From Chryseobacterium sp. 18061 (GTDB lineage: Bacteria > Pseudomonadota > Gammaproteobacteria > Enterobacterales > Enterobacteriaceae), in assembly GCA_902706205.1 (NCBI GenBank), contig CACSKA010000002.1, positions 248,001 to 312,000 on the forward strand: a stretch of DNA of 64,000 nt. The letters are read 5' to 3'. How positions within the stretch are numbered: the stretch's first letter is position 1; every line of letters begins with the position of its first letter. Shown one piece after another: positions 31,167-39,728 of this stretch. The notes beneath the pieces were generated by a model. It ran no database searches. It had not been told where the DNA came from and was given only the letters and a program-made list of their open reading frames with translations. The position numbers and the translations under genes were made by a program.

Positions 31167-32219
31167 TTAACCGCGACGCGCTTTAACGGCGTTAGCCAGC
31201 TGGCGCAGCACCGTGTCGGTGTCGTCCCAGCCAATGCAGGCATCGGTGATGCTTTTGCCGTAGGTCAGCGTTTCACCGCCTTCCAGATTCTGATTCCCTT
31301 CCACCAGATGGCTTTCAATCATCACGCCGACAATCGCTTTCTCGCCGGAAGCAATCTGAGCCGAAACATCGGTCGCCACATCCATCTGCTTTTTGAACTG
31401 CTTGCTGGAGTTAGCGTGACTGAAATCGATCATCACCTGAGATGGCAGGCCCGCTTTCTGCAACCCTTCTTTGACCATTGTCACGTGATGCGCGCTGTAG
31501 TTTGGCTCTTTACCACCGCGCAGGATGATGTGGCAGTCGCCATTCCCGCTGGTGTTCACAATCGCCGAATGGCCCCATTTGGTGACCGACAGGAAACAAT
31601 GTGGCGCACCGGCAGCGTTGATCGCGTCAATCGCCACTTTGATGGTGCCATCAGTACCGTTCTTGAAGCCAACCGGGCAAGAAAGACCGGAAGCCAGTTC
31701 ACGGTGAACCTGAGATTCCGTCGTGCGCGCACCGATTGCGCCCCAGCTCATCAGGTCAGCCATGTACTGCGGGGTAATCATGTCGAGGAACTCACCCGCC
31801 GCTGGCAAACCGCTGTCGTTGATTTCCAGCAGCAGCTTACGCGCGATACGCAGACCGTCGTTGATCTGGAAGCTGTTATCCATGTGCGGATCGTTAATCA
31901 ACCCTTTCCAACCCACGGTGGTACGCGGCTTCTCAAAATAGACGCGCATGACAATTTCCAGCTCGCCTTTCAGCTCGTCGCGCAGCGTGAGCAGACGGTT
32001 CGCGTATTCCTTCGCCGCCACAGGATCGTGAATCGAGCACGGACCAATCACCACCAACAGGCGATCATCGTTACCTTTGAGGATCTTGTGGAGCGCTTTA
32101 CGGGCATGAGAAACCGTGTTGGCAGCATTCTCAGTGGCAGGGAATTTCTCAAGGAGCGCTACAGGAGGTAATAACTCATTGATCTCTTTAATGCGTAAGT
32201 CATCGTTCTGATAATTCAT
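31167..32219 (-). CDS. aroG: 3-deoxy-D-arabino-heptulosonate 7-phosphate synthase, Phe-sensitive type
   Basis: AroG condenses PEP and erythrose-4-phosphate, the first committed step to aromatic amino acids. The 350-aa type I DAHP synthase is nearly identical to E. coli AroG. It has GPCSIHDP (with the metal-ligand Cys61 region), KPRTTVGWKGL, and GEFLDMITPQY. High identity to AroG rather than AroF or AroH supports the phenylalanine-sensitive isoenzyme. A perfect TyrR box lies upstream. Confidence 0.97.
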   Translation of the reverse strand: MNYQNDDLRIKEINELLPPVALLEKFPATENAANTVSHARKALHKILKGNDDRLLVVIGPCSIHDPVAAKEYANRLLTLRDELKGELEIVMRVYFEKPRTTVGWKGLINDPHMDNSFQINDGLRIARKLLLEINDSGLPAAGEFLDMITPQYMADLMSWGAIGARTTESQVHRELASGLSCPVGFKNGTDGTIKVAIDAINAAGAPHCFLSVTKWGHSAIVNTSGNGDCHIILRGGKEPNYSAHHVTMVKEGLQKAGLPSQVMIDFSHANSSKQFKKQMDVATDVSAQIASGEKAIVGVMIESHLVEGNQNLEGGETLTYGKSITDACIGWDDTDTVLRQLANAVKARRG

Positions 32220-32538
32220 GATCTTTCCAGCGTTGCCATACTTATATAATTGAGTGCAATGCCTTCAATCTAACTTGTCGGCCTAAGAGTGTAAACGGGC
32301 TTTTACAGTTGAGCAGGATAATTCCTGGAATTACCCTAAAAAACGCCAGAAAGTAGCGAGAAGTGAGATGTCCGCTACACTTTTTAAGTGTAAATACTGA
32401 CTTTTGTATCTTTAACGGGATTCCAGACTGACATAATTCAGAATTGTGGAATCTTTAGCCATGGTGCGACGACGCACAGGCAGATATGCACTGTTGGAAG
32501 AAGTTATCCGACCTAACGACCATAACAGGAGCATCCCC
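32220..32538. promoter_or_regulatory. aroG / ybgS divergent intergenic region
   Basis: These 319 bp contain the aroG promoter with its TyrR box (32290-32307) and the leader of ybgS. The ybgS frame is open back to 32446 but without conserved sequence or ribosome site. I see no further gene, although the segment 32370-32450 is AT-rich and must hold the ybgS promoter. Confidence 0.6.
32290..32307. promoter_or_regulatory. TyrR box upstream of aroG
   Basis: TGTAAACGGGCTTTTACA is a perfect strong TyrR box (TGTAAA-N6-TTTACA), 71 bp upstream of the aroG start, consistent with repression of aroG by TyrR with aromatic amino acids. Confidence 0.92.
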
Positions 32539-32925
32539 ATGAAAAACAATACACTGGCAACGCTTTTCCTGACAGCAACCCTTTCAATGATGAGCGGCGC
32601 GGCGATGGCTGCCGACAGCGCTTCGAATGCTTCCGATAACAACGGCCAGGCAAACTCCTCGGCCGATGCGGGCCAGATGGCACCCGATGCCCATCAGAAT
32701 ATCGCGCCAAATGGCGTCGATAACAGCAATGTGAATACGCAGTCCAGCGGCACAATGCTGCACCCGAACGGATCCAGCAGTGATGCGCAGCACATGAGCA
32801 AAGATGAGATCCACAAAAACTCGATGTGTAAAGACGGTAAATGCCCGGATATCAACAAGAAAGTTGAAACCGGTGATGGTATGAACAACGATGTGAACAC
32901 CAAAACTGATGGTACTACGCAGTAA
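32539..32925 (+). CDS. ybgS: YbgS-like exported protein
   Basis: This 128-aa protein is clearly the E. coli YbgS homologue. It has a signal peptide ([18 protein letters not shown] to about residue 24, AMA/ADS), then a low-complexity Asn/Asp/Gly/Ser region, and a conserved C-terminal half with two cysteines ([20 protein letters not shown]). The start follows caGGAGcatcccc. The function is unknown; composition suggests a small soluble or disordered periplasmic protein. It ends at an intrinsic terminator. Confidence 0.92.
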   Translation: MKNNTLATLFLTATLSMMSGAAMAADSASNASDNNGQANSSADAGQMAPDAHQNIAPNGVDNSNVNTQSSGTMLHPNGSSSDAQHMSKDEIHKNSMCKDGKCPDINKKVETGDGMNNDVNTKTDGTTQ

Positions 32926-32945
32926 TCCTCGTTCCGCCCTTCCCC

Positions 32946-32973
32946 AAAAAGGAGAGCCCTGCTCTCCTTTTTT
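32946..32973 (+). terminator. Intrinsic terminator of ybgS
   Basis: AAAAAGGAGAGC and GCTCTCCTTTTTT surround a CCT loop (stem 32951-32957 / 32961-32967), just after the ybgS stop. Confidence 0.94.
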
Positions 32974-33045
32974 ATTTGTATGCGAAATGGCAAAATATCT
33001 GTAACCATGTCATGCACTAACACTTAAATTTTGCAGGATTTGTGT

Positions 33046-33990
33046 ATGCCACATTCACATTCCCACTCCCCATCACCGCAGACCGATAACGGCAACGCTC
33101 GCCGTTTGCTGCTGGCGTTCATCATTACCGCTGCCTTTATGGTAATCGAAGTCATCGGCGGGCTTATCTCCGGTTCACTGGCGCTGCTGGCCGATGCCGG
33201 GCACATGTTGACCGATGCCGCCGCGTTGCTGTTCGCGCTGATGGCGGTGCATTTCGCTCGCCGCCCGCCGAATTCCCGCCACACATTTGGCTGGCTGCGA
33301 CTGACGACCCTCGCTGCGTTCGTGAACGCGATCGCTTTGGTATTGATAACGGTCCTGATTGTCTGGGAAGCGATTGTGCGTTTCCGCCATCCGCAGCCTG
33401 TCGCGGGTGCAACCATGATGGTCATCGCCGTGGCAGGTTTGTTGGCCAATATCCTGTCATTCTGGATTTTGCATCGCGGGAGCGAGGAGAAAAACCTGAA
33501 TGTGCGCGCCGCAGCCCTGCATGTTCTCGGGGATTTGCTCGGTTCGGTGGGAGCGATTGTCGCGGCTATTGTTATTCTGACCACCGGCTGGACGCCCATT
33601 GACCCGATTTTGTCCATTCTGGTGTCATGCCTGGTGCTGCGCAGTGCCTGGCAACTGCTGAAAGAGAGCGTGAATGAACTGCTGGAAGGTGCGCCCGACT
33701 CGCTGGATATTGGCGCGCTCAAGCGCGGGCTGCGCCGCGAAATCCCGGAAGTTCGCGACGTGCATCATGTTCACATATGGCTGGTTGGGGAAAAACCGGT
33801 GATGACCTTACACGTGCACGTGATCCCGCCGCACGATCACGACGGGCTGCTGGATAAAATCCAGCACTATCTGGAACATAATTACCAGATAGCGCATGCC
33901 ACAATCCAGATGGAATACCAGCCCTGTAACGGCCCTGAATGCCATCTAAGCGAGACACAGGCCGAACACGCGCATCATCACCATCATTAA
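33046..33990 (+). CDS. zitB: Zinc transporter ZitB (CDF family)
   Basis: ZitB exports Zn2+ from the cytoplasm by proton antiport. The 314-aa cation diffusion facilitator has six membrane helices, the His-rich N-terminus ([10 protein letters not shown]), metal-site motifs [15 protein letters not shown] and [12 protein letters not shown], a cytoplasmic C-terminal domain and a terminal His cluster (HAHHHHH). The ATG at 33046 is chosen by homology; five upstream codons to 33031 are unsupported. It overlaps the convergent pnuC by 4 bp. Confidence 0.96.
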   Translation: MPHSHSHSPSPQTDNGNARRLLLAFIITAAFMVIEVIGGLISGSLALLADAGHMLTDAAALLFALMAVHFARRPPNSRHTFGWLRLTTLAAFVNAIALVLITVLIVWEAIVRFRHPQPVAGATMMVIAVAGLLANILSFWILHRGSEEKNLNVRAAALHVLGDLLGSVGAIVAAIVILTTGWTPIDPILSILVSCLVLRSAWQLLKESVNELLEGAPDSLDIGALKRGLRREIPEVRDVHHVHIWLVGEKPVMTLHVHVIPPHDHDGLLDKIQHYLEHNYQIAHATIQMEYQPCNGPECHLSETQAEHAHHHHH

Positions 33991-34706
33991 TGGGAAAGCG
34001 CGTGAGAGCCTCGTTCACGCGCGCTATTAATCCACATCCGGCTCCCGTTCAGCGCGATAAATGTTAGCAGCAGATATTCGAGCGACATCGCATACACGCC
34101 CTGCCGCGCAAAAATCACCACGCTGATAACGTTAATAATCACCCACAGCAGCCAGTTCTCGACGTATTTACGAGTCATCAGGATCATAGCCACAATCGAC
34201 AACACCATCATGCAGGAATCCCAGAATGGGAAGGCATCCGGCTGCAGCTCGGGCATCGCGACGTTAAGCCCTACGGTTTGCATGAAAGAGACGGCCACAC
34301 GCGTCAGGAAAGCAAAAACAGGATTGATAAACACGGTCATCAGCCCGATGGCCACCACGCATACCGCCAGCCAGGCAAGCGCTTTGCGTAAGGGCAGCCA
34401 GCGGATTTGCAATTCAGCCTGATTCTGGCTGGTTTGCCGCAACCACGCATACCAGCCGTAGATATTCGCCGCGAAGAAGAAAAGCTGCAGCAATAGGCTG
34501 GCATAGAGCTGAATCTGGTAGAAGATTATCGCAAACAGCGTGACGTTCAGCAGACCAAACGCGTAGTTGCTGATTTTCTCAAGGCTGGCAAGCCAGATAC
34601 AGATCAGGCCAGCCACCGTTCCCACCGCTTCAATCCACGACAGGTCGTAACCGCCAGCACCAATCGGGATATGTACCAGAATGTTTTGTGTACTGAAGAA
34701 ATCCAT
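33987..34706 (-). CDS. pnuC: Nicotinamide riboside transporter PnuC
   Basis: PnuC takes up nicotinamide riboside by facilitated diffusion. The 239-aa inner-membrane protein has about seven or eight helices and is collinear with E. coli Pnu[13 protein letters not shown] and [18 protein letters not shown] are family-typical. It lies 55 bp after nadA on the same strand, so it is probably the second gene of a NadR-regulated nadA-pnuC operon. Confidence 0.97.
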   Translation of the reverse strand: MDFFSTQNILVHIPIGAGGYDLSWIEAVGTVAGLICIWLASLEKISNYAFGLLNVTLFAIIFYQIQLYASLLLQLFFFAANIYGWYAWLRQTSQNQAELQIRWLPLRKALAWLAVCVVAIGLMTVFINPVFAFLTRVAVSFMQTVGLNVAMPELQPDAFPFWDSCMMVLSIVAMILMTRKYVENWLLWVIINVISVVIFARQGVYAMSLEYLLLTFIALNGSRMWINSARERGSHALSH

Positions 34707-34761
34707 TTTATCTCCGTCCGGTCAGCCAAAAGTGTTGTTATGGGCGTGTTTATTAACGTGT

Positions 34762-35805
34762 TTATGAACGTAGTGTAGCTGCAAAATCCAGCATGCGGTT
34801 AAGGGGCAGCAGAGCACGCTCTCGCAGCACGGCATCAACATGTATCTCATGTTCAGCGCCACCGTGCTCCAGGCCGTCTGCGATGGCTTTCAGGCCGTTC
34901 ATTGCCATCCACGGACAATGTGCACAGCTACGACAGGTCGCGCCCTCTCCCGCCGTTGGTGCTTCCAGCAATTCTTTCTCCGGTACCGCCTGCTGCATCT
35001 TGTAGAAAATCCCACGGTCAGTGGCGACAATTAGCTGCGGATTAGGCAACGTTTTCGCGGCCGTGATCAGCTGACTGGTTGAACCTACCGCGTCGGCCAT
35101 ATCCACAATCGACTGTGGCGACTCAGGATGCACCAGAATCGCCGCCTCAGGATAAAGCGCCTTCATGCGAGCCAGCGCCTGCGTTTTAAACTCGTCATGC
35201 ACGATACACGCGCCCTGCCAGCAGAGGACATCTGCGCCGGTCTGTTTTTGGACGTAGCGACCAAGATGACGGTCCGGTGCCCAGATAATTTTCTCTCCGA
35301 GGCTGTCCAGATGCTCGATCAGTTCAACGGCAATGCTCGACGTGACCACCCAGTCAGCACGTGCTTTGACCGCGGCGGAGGTGTTGGCGTATACCACTAC
35401 GGTGCGATCCGGGTGGGCATCACAGAATTTATTGAATTCATCAATCGGGCAGCCCAGGTCAAGTGAGCATTCTGCATTCAGCGTCGGCATCAGAATGGTT
35501 TTTTCCGGACTGAGGATTTTTGCCGTTTCGCCCATGAAGCGCACGCCTGCGACCAGTAGCGTGGAGGCCGAGTGCCGGGCGCCGAAACGCGCCATCTCGA
35601 GGGAGTCTGAAATACAGCCGCCCGTTTCTTCTGCCAGCTGCTGAATTTCCGGGTCGGTATAGTAGTGCGCGACCATTACCGCATCTTTCTCTTTAAGAAG
35701 GCGCTTTATCTTTTCACGATAAAACTGCTTGTCATCCGTGCTGAGTGGCACAGGCTTCGGCGGGAAAGGATAAATTGCGGTTTCAGGATCAAACATTACG
35801 CTCAT
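34762..35805 (-). CDS. nadA: Quinolinate synthase
   Basis: NadA condenses iminoaspartate with dihydroxyacetone phosphate to quinolinate in de novo NAD synthesis. The 347-aa protein carries the three cluster cysteine regions: [10 protein letters not shown] (about C113), [11 protein letters not shown] (about C200) and [10 protein letters not shown] (about C291-297). It also has the substrate-binding [11 protein letters not shown] motif. It starts [18 protein letters not shown], as in E. coli. Confidence 0.98.
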   Translation of the reverse strand: MSVMFDPETAIYPFPPKPVPLSTDDKQFYREKIKRLLKEKDAVMVAHYYTDPEIQQLAEETGGCISDSLEMARFGARHSASTLLVAGVRFMGETAKILSPEKTILMPTLNAECSLDLGCPIDEFNKFCDAHPDRTVVVYANTSAAVKARADWVVTSSIAVELIEHLDSLGEKIIWAPDRHLGRYVQKQTGADVLCWQGACIVHDEFKTQALARMKALYPEAAILVHPESPQSIVDMADAVGSTSQLITAAKTLPNPQLIVATDRGIFYKMQQAVPEKELLEAPTAGEGATCRSCAHCPWMAMNGLKAIADGLEHGGAEHEIHVDAVLRERALLPLNRMLDFAATLRS

Positions 35806-35879
35806 CTTGGGCTTCTCGTTTTACTGGCTTAACCAAACCATCGCCAATCAGCAGTGTTTTGTGAGTACTGAGGTAATGG

Positions 35880-35897
35880 TGTTTTATATACTAAACA
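35880..35897. promoter_or_regulatory. NadR operator upstream of nadA
   Basis: TGTTTTATATACTAAACA matches the NadR site TGTTTA-N6-TAAACA with a single mismatch. It lies 75 bp upstream of the nadA start, so repression by NadR with NAD is expected. Confidence 0.85.
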
Positions 35898-35937
35898 AGA
35901 TAGCGAAAATTTGGGGAATTGTCGTGGGGAATTTTCC

Positions 35938-35972
35938 CCTCACCCCAACCCTCTCCCTCAGGGAGAGGGAGA
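35938..35972. repeat. Palindromic intergenic repeat unit
   Basis: CCCTCTCCCT (35949-35958) and AGGGAGAGGG (35960-35969) are perfect inverted arms around one base, preceded by CCCTCACCCCAA. From memory this is a family of small intergenic palindromes common in enterobacterial genomes; only this clear copy is in the window, with a poor relative near 8767-8800. Confidence 0.7.
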
Positions 35973-36075
35973 AGAGCGACAGCGCGCTTTTGTCAGAATT
36001 TAGCGGGTTGAGCAAGATAGCTTTCTGCCCGAATCGCGCATAGCAAAAAGGCGCCTTTAGGGCGCCTTTCTACAT

Positions 36076-36151
36076 TGGTGGGTCGTGCAGGATTCGAACC
36101 TGCGACCAATTGATTAAAAGTCAACTGCTCTACCAACTGAGCTAACGACCC
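36076..36151 (-). tRNA. tRNA-Lys (anticodon TTT)
   Basis: A 76-nt tRNA gene with encoded CCA. The acceptor GGGTCGT/ACGACCC, the TTT anticodon in GACTTTTAATC and the T-loop GTTCGAATC are all present. It is the last tRNA of the leftward operon and identical to the other three Lys copies. Confidence 0.97.
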
Positions 36152-36187
36152 CTTTCGGGATTTTCTTCGAAGACGTCACCAAATAGA

Positions 36188-36263
36188 TGGTGGGTCGTGC
36201 AGGATTCGAACCTGCGACCAATTGATTAAAAGTCAACTGCTCTACCAACTGAGCTAACGACCC
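36188..36263 (-). tRNA. tRNA-Lys (anticodon TTT)
   Basis: A 76-nt tRNA with encoded CCA, identical in sequence to the copy at 36076-36151; anticodon TTT. It is separated from that copy by a 36-nt spacer. Confidence 0.97.
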
Positions 36264-36317
36264 ATAAGGTCTTGCTTCGAAGAGATACTGCTTTTTACTC
36301 AGCACCAATCATTAAAT

Positions 36318-36389
36318 TGGTGGGTCGTGCAGGATGACTCGACTTCGTCTCGCCCTACGGGCCGTTGCACAGCAACGTTATCCTTCACG
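36318..36389 (-). repeat. Structured spacer element A with tRNA-Lys 3' end
   Basis: The first 18 nt on the plus strand (36318-36335) equal the 3' end of the tRNA-Lys genes including CCA, then the sequence departs completely. On the transcribed strand the unit folds into a closing stem, CGTG-AGGAT (36389-36380) with ATCCT-CACG (36335-36326). Inside it are hairpins CGTTGC-TGT-GCAACG, GCCC-GTA-GGGC and a weak GAC-GAA-GTC: a reduced cloverleaf ending in a CCA-bearing tRNA-like tail. It occupies the spacer where E. coli has another tRNA gene. Confidence 0.7.
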
Positions 36390-36415
36390 CTTAACACCTG
36401 AGTAAGATGTTAAAT

Positions 36416-36491
36416 TGGTGGGTCGTGCAGGATTCGAACCTGCGACCAATTGATTAAAAGTCAACTGCTCTACCAACTGAGCTAACGACCC
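36416..36491 (-). tRNA. tRNA-Lys (anticodon TTT)
   Basis: A 76-nt tRNA with encoded CCA, identical to the other Lys genes; it is 3 bp from the tRNA-Val gene, which precedes it in the transcript. Confidence 0.97.
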
Positions 36492-36494
36492 GAG

Positions 36495-36570
36495 TGGTGG
36501 GTGATGACGGGATCGAACCGCCGACCCCCTCCTTGTAAGGGAGGTGCTCTCCCAGCTGAGCTAATCACCC
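36495..36570 (-). tRNA. tRNA-Val (anticodon TAC)
   Basis: A 76-nt tRNA with encoded CCA. The acceptor GGGTGAT/ATCACCC, anticodon TAC in CCTTACAAGG, and T-loop GTTCGATCC are clear. It is the only valine gene here; the E. coli operon has two. Confidence 0.97.
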
Positions 36571-36608
36571 GATACTGCGCTGGATACTGCTTACTAACTA
36601 AGTTAGTA

Positions 36609-36679
36609 GTGGGTCGTGCAGGATGACTCAACTTCGTCTCGCCCTTTGGGCCGTTGCTTACGCAACGTTATCCTTCACG
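36609..36679 (-). repeat. Structured spacer element B with tRNA-Lys 3' end
   Basis: A second copy of element A. Positions 36609-36624 equal the tRNA-Lys 3' end without the final CA. Stems CGTG-AGGAT/ATCCT-CACG, CGTTGC/GCAACG and GCCC/GGGC are unchanged. The loops differ (GTAA for TGT, AAA for GTA), and the small third stem has a G-T wobble in place of G-C. It lies between the first tRNA-Lys and tRNA-Val. Confidence 0.7.
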
Positions 36680-36705
36680 TTTTACAATCGCATCCACTAA
36701 ACGAT

Positions 36706-36781
36706 TGGTGGGTCGTGCAGGATTCGAACCTGCGACCAATTGATTAAAAGTCAACTGCTCTACCAACTGAGCTAACGACCC
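36706..36781 (-). tRNA. tRNA-Lys (anticodon TTT), first of the operon
   Basis: A 76-nt tRNA with encoded CCA, identical to the other three Lys genes. It is promoter-proximal in the leftward tRNA operon. Confidence 0.97.
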
Positions 36782-36832
36782 ACTATTTTCGCTGCTTTCA
36801 GGATGTTTGATATCCCTTGGCAACGGCGGCAT

Positions 36833-36860
36833 ATATTACTGGTTTCAGATTTGAGCGCAA
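36833..36860 (-). promoter_or_regulatory. Probable promoter of the tRNA operon
   Basis: On the minus strand TTGCGC (36860-36855) and TAATAT (36838-36833) are spaced 16 bp. They are followed by GC-rich GCCGCCG, a discriminator of the kind seen at stringently controlled stable-RNA promoters. The start site would be about 45 nt before the first tRNA-Lys. Confidence 0.6.
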
Positions 36861-36903
36861 CTAAAATTTCGAACAACTGCGCTTAACTGCTTATGATTCA
36901 GGC

Positions 36904-36939
36904 GGCATGACCAGAAATACTTCAATTTCAGGTCATGCC
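36904..36939 (-). other. Long hairpin 3' of cpoB
   Basis: GGCATGACC (36904-36912) pairs with GGTCATGCC (36931-36939), and an inner GAAAT/ATTTC stem extends it. It starts 8 nt after the cpoB stop but has no following T-run, so it may stabilise the tol-pal mRNA end or stop transcription inefficiently. Confidence 0.55.
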
Positions 36940-36946
36940 TTAAGCA

Positions 36947-37744
36947 TCAGAGTCCACTCAGGCGTTTTTGCGCTTGTTTAGCGCCTTCAGTGCCTGGGTA
37001 TTTGGTCACCACCTGCTGATAAACCGCTTTGGCTTTAGCAGTGTCGCCTTTGTCCTGCATGATGACGCCAACTTTAAACATCGCGTCTGCAGCTTTTGGG
37101 GATTTCGGGTAATTTTTCACCACTGAGGCAAAATAATACGCCGCATCATCTTTTTTACCCTTGTTGTAATTCAACTGTCCGAGCCAGTAATGGGCATTCG
37201 GCTGATATGTTGAGTCAGGGTATTTTTTGATGAAGTTCTGGAATGCCGCAATCGCGTCATCCTGGCGAGAGCTGTCTTTCACCAACGCTATCGCCGCGTT
37301 GTAATCCGTATTGGCATCACCGCTTTGCACTGGCACACCAGACGCTGCAGCGCCTGCTGCTGGCGCTGGAGTGGCCGTTGTTGCATTCCCACTCTGCTCG
37401 CCGGCTGCTGGCTGTGCTGGCGTCGCAGCGGCGCCGCTACTCATCCCATCAAGCTGGGTCTGGATCTGCTTTTGGCGATCGACGGCCTGATTGAGCTGAT
37501 ATTGGCTCTCCTGGATTTGACCACGCAGGGAATCAATATCGGCCTGGTTGTCCTGAAGCTGCTGCTGGAGTTGAGTCAAAAGTTGACTGTGAGCGTTGGA
37601 AATACGCTCGAGTTGAGTGACACGGTCTTCGACCGAGCCTGAGCCGACACTACTGATTGGCGCCTGAGCATTAGCGGCCCAAGGGGCCGCTATGCCAACC
37701 AGTAACGACAGACTCAACAAATGATGTCTGAAGTTACTGCTCAT
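36947..37744 (-). CDS. cpoB: Cell division coordinator CpoB (YbgF)
   Basis: CpoB links Tol-Pal and the PBP1B/LpoB peptidoglycan synthase during outer-membrane constriction. The 265-aa precursor has a signal peptide (about 1-26, ...PWAANA). A Gln-rich coiled coil follows (about 37-100; VTQLERISNAHSQLLTQLQQ) that trimerises. A low-complexity Ala/Thr/Pro linker leads to a C-terminal TPR domain (about 145-265). It is the last gene of tolQRAB-pal-cpoB, 9 bp after pal. Confidence 0.97.
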   Translation of the reverse strand: MSSNFRHHLLSLSLLVGIAAPWAANAQAPISSVGSGSVEDRVTQLERISNAHSQLLTQLQQQLQDNQADIDSLRGQIQESQYQLNQAVDRQKQIQTQLDGMSSGAAATPAQPAAGEQSGNATTATPAPAAGAAASGVPVQSGDANTDYNAAIALVKDSSRQDDAIAAFQNFIKKYPDSTYQPNAHYWLGQLNYNKGKKDDAAYYFASVVKNYPKSPKAADAMFKVGVIMQDKGDTAKAKAVYQQVVTKYPGTEGAKQAQKRLSGL

Positions 37745-37753
37745 GCAATTCTC

Positions 37754-38299
<546 letters not shown>

Positions 38300-38309
38300 T
38301 TAATTATTA

Positions 38310-39602
38310 TTACAGATACGGCGACCAGGCAGGGAATTTAACCTGTCCATCAGTAGCCGGAAGACGCGCTTTGAAACGCCCATCTGTAGAAACCAGATTC
38401 AGCACAGATCCCATCCCCTGAGAAGAGCTGTAGATAACCATTGTGCCGTTCGGTGCCAGACTTGGCGTTTCATCCAAGAACGTTGACGACAGAACCTGTA
38501 CGCCACCCGCTGCCAGATCTTGTTTGGCAATGTGCTGCTGGCCATTAGCCGAGCTCACCATTACCAGGAACTTACCGTCAGTGCTCACATCAGCATCCTG
38601 GTTCTGAGAACCTTCCCAGGTAATACGCTGCGGAGTGCCACCGTTAACATTAACTTTATACACCTGCGGACGACCGGCCTGGTCAGAGGTAAAGGCCAGA
38701 TTCTGACTGTCCGGGAACCAGGTTGGTTCGGTATTGTTGCTGCGACCGTTCGTAATCTGGCTGATTTGACCCGAGCCCAGATCCATCACATAGAGGTTCA
38801 GGCTACCGGTTTTCGACAATGCGAAGGCCAGTTTAGAACCGTCAGGTGAGAACGTTGGTGCACCGTTATGCTGCGGGAACGAAGCAACCTGACGGATAGC
38901 GCCGTTTGCCAGCGTCTGAATAACCAGTGCTGAACGACCGCTTTCGAAGGTGACATACGCCAGCTTAGAGCCATCCGGAGACCACGCCGGAGACATCAGC
39001 GGCTGCGGAGAACGGTGAACCACAAACTGGTTGTAGCCATCATAGTCAGACACGCGCAGTTCATACGGGAATTGGCCGCCGTTGGTTTGCACCACGTAAG
39101 CGATACGAGTACGGAACGCACCTTTAATGCCAGTCAGCTTCTCGAACACTTCGTCACTGGCAGTATGGCCCGCGTAACGCAACCATTGCTTGTTCACTTT
39201 GTATGAGTTCTGAGCCAGAACGGTACCCGGCGCACCACCGGTATCCACCAGCTGGTAAGCAACGGTGTAAGAGCCGTCCGGGTTTGGCGTAACCTGACCT
39301 ACAACAACGGCATCAATGCCGAGTGCAGACCATGCCGCCGGTTGAACTTCCTGTGCGCTACCCGGCTGCTGTGGCAGACGAGAGCGATCCAGTGGGTTAA
39401 ATTTACCGCTGTTGCGCAGGTCAGCCGCAACAATGCCGCCGATATCTTCAGGGGCGGCACCTGGGCCTGCCCATTTAAATGGCGCAACGCCGATTGGGCG
39501 TGCCGAATCCACCCCTTGAGTGATTTCGATACGTACTTCTGCGTGCAGCACAGCTGCCCACAGCATCAGAAAACCAAATGCTACTCGTAATGCCTGCTTC
39601 AT
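38310..39602 (-). CDS. tolB: Tol-Pal system periplasmic protein TolB
   Basis: TolB shuttles between Pal and TolA during cell division. The precursor (430 aa) has a signal peptide ([21 protein letters not shown]), an N-terminal alpha/beta domain and a C-terminal six-bladed beta-propeller with repeats such as [28 protein letters not shown] and [14 protein letters not shown]. Of two adjacent ATGs (39605 and 39602) I take the second, which gives the better spacing from GGGAG and the E. coli start. Confidence 0.97.
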   Translation of the reverse strand: MKQALRVAFGFLMLWAAVLHAEVRIEITQGVDSARPIGVAPFKWAGPGAAPEDIGGIVAADLRNSGKFNPLDRSRLPQQPGSAQEVQPAAWSALGIDAVVVGQVTPNPDGSYTVAYQLVDTGGAPGTVLAQNSYKVNKQWLRYAGHTASDEVFEKLTGIKGAFRTRIAYVVQTNGGQFPYELRVSDYDGYNQFVVHRSPQPLMSPAWSPDGSKLAYVTFESGRSALVIQTLANGAIRQVASFPQHNGAPTFSPDGSKLAFALSKTGSLNLYVMDLGSGQISQITNGRSNNTEPTWFPDSQNLAFTSDQAGRPQVYKVNVNGGTPQRITWEGSQNQDADVSTDGKFLVMVSSANGQQHIAKQDLAAGGVQVLSSTFLDETPSLAPNGTMVIYSSSQGMGSVLNLVSTDGRFKARLPATDGQVKFPAWSPYL

Positions 39603-39728
39603 CATATCTCCCTTATCCAGGCGGAAAGCCCACGATAATTTAGCAGAATGTTAACAAACTCAAATACACAAAACTACCAAAACCCTGTGACTTACATTAG
39701 CCAACATTCAGGCTTTCGCTGCGAAAAA

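Noticed and set aside
31098..32171. 357-codon open frame on the plus strand
   Set aside because: Antisense to aroG and starts inside the gpmA terminator.
36318..36679. Possible degenerate tRNA pseudogenes
   Set aside because: Only the last 16-18 nt match tRNA-Lys; the rest is a conserved independent fold shared by both copies, so decay of a tRNA is unlikely.
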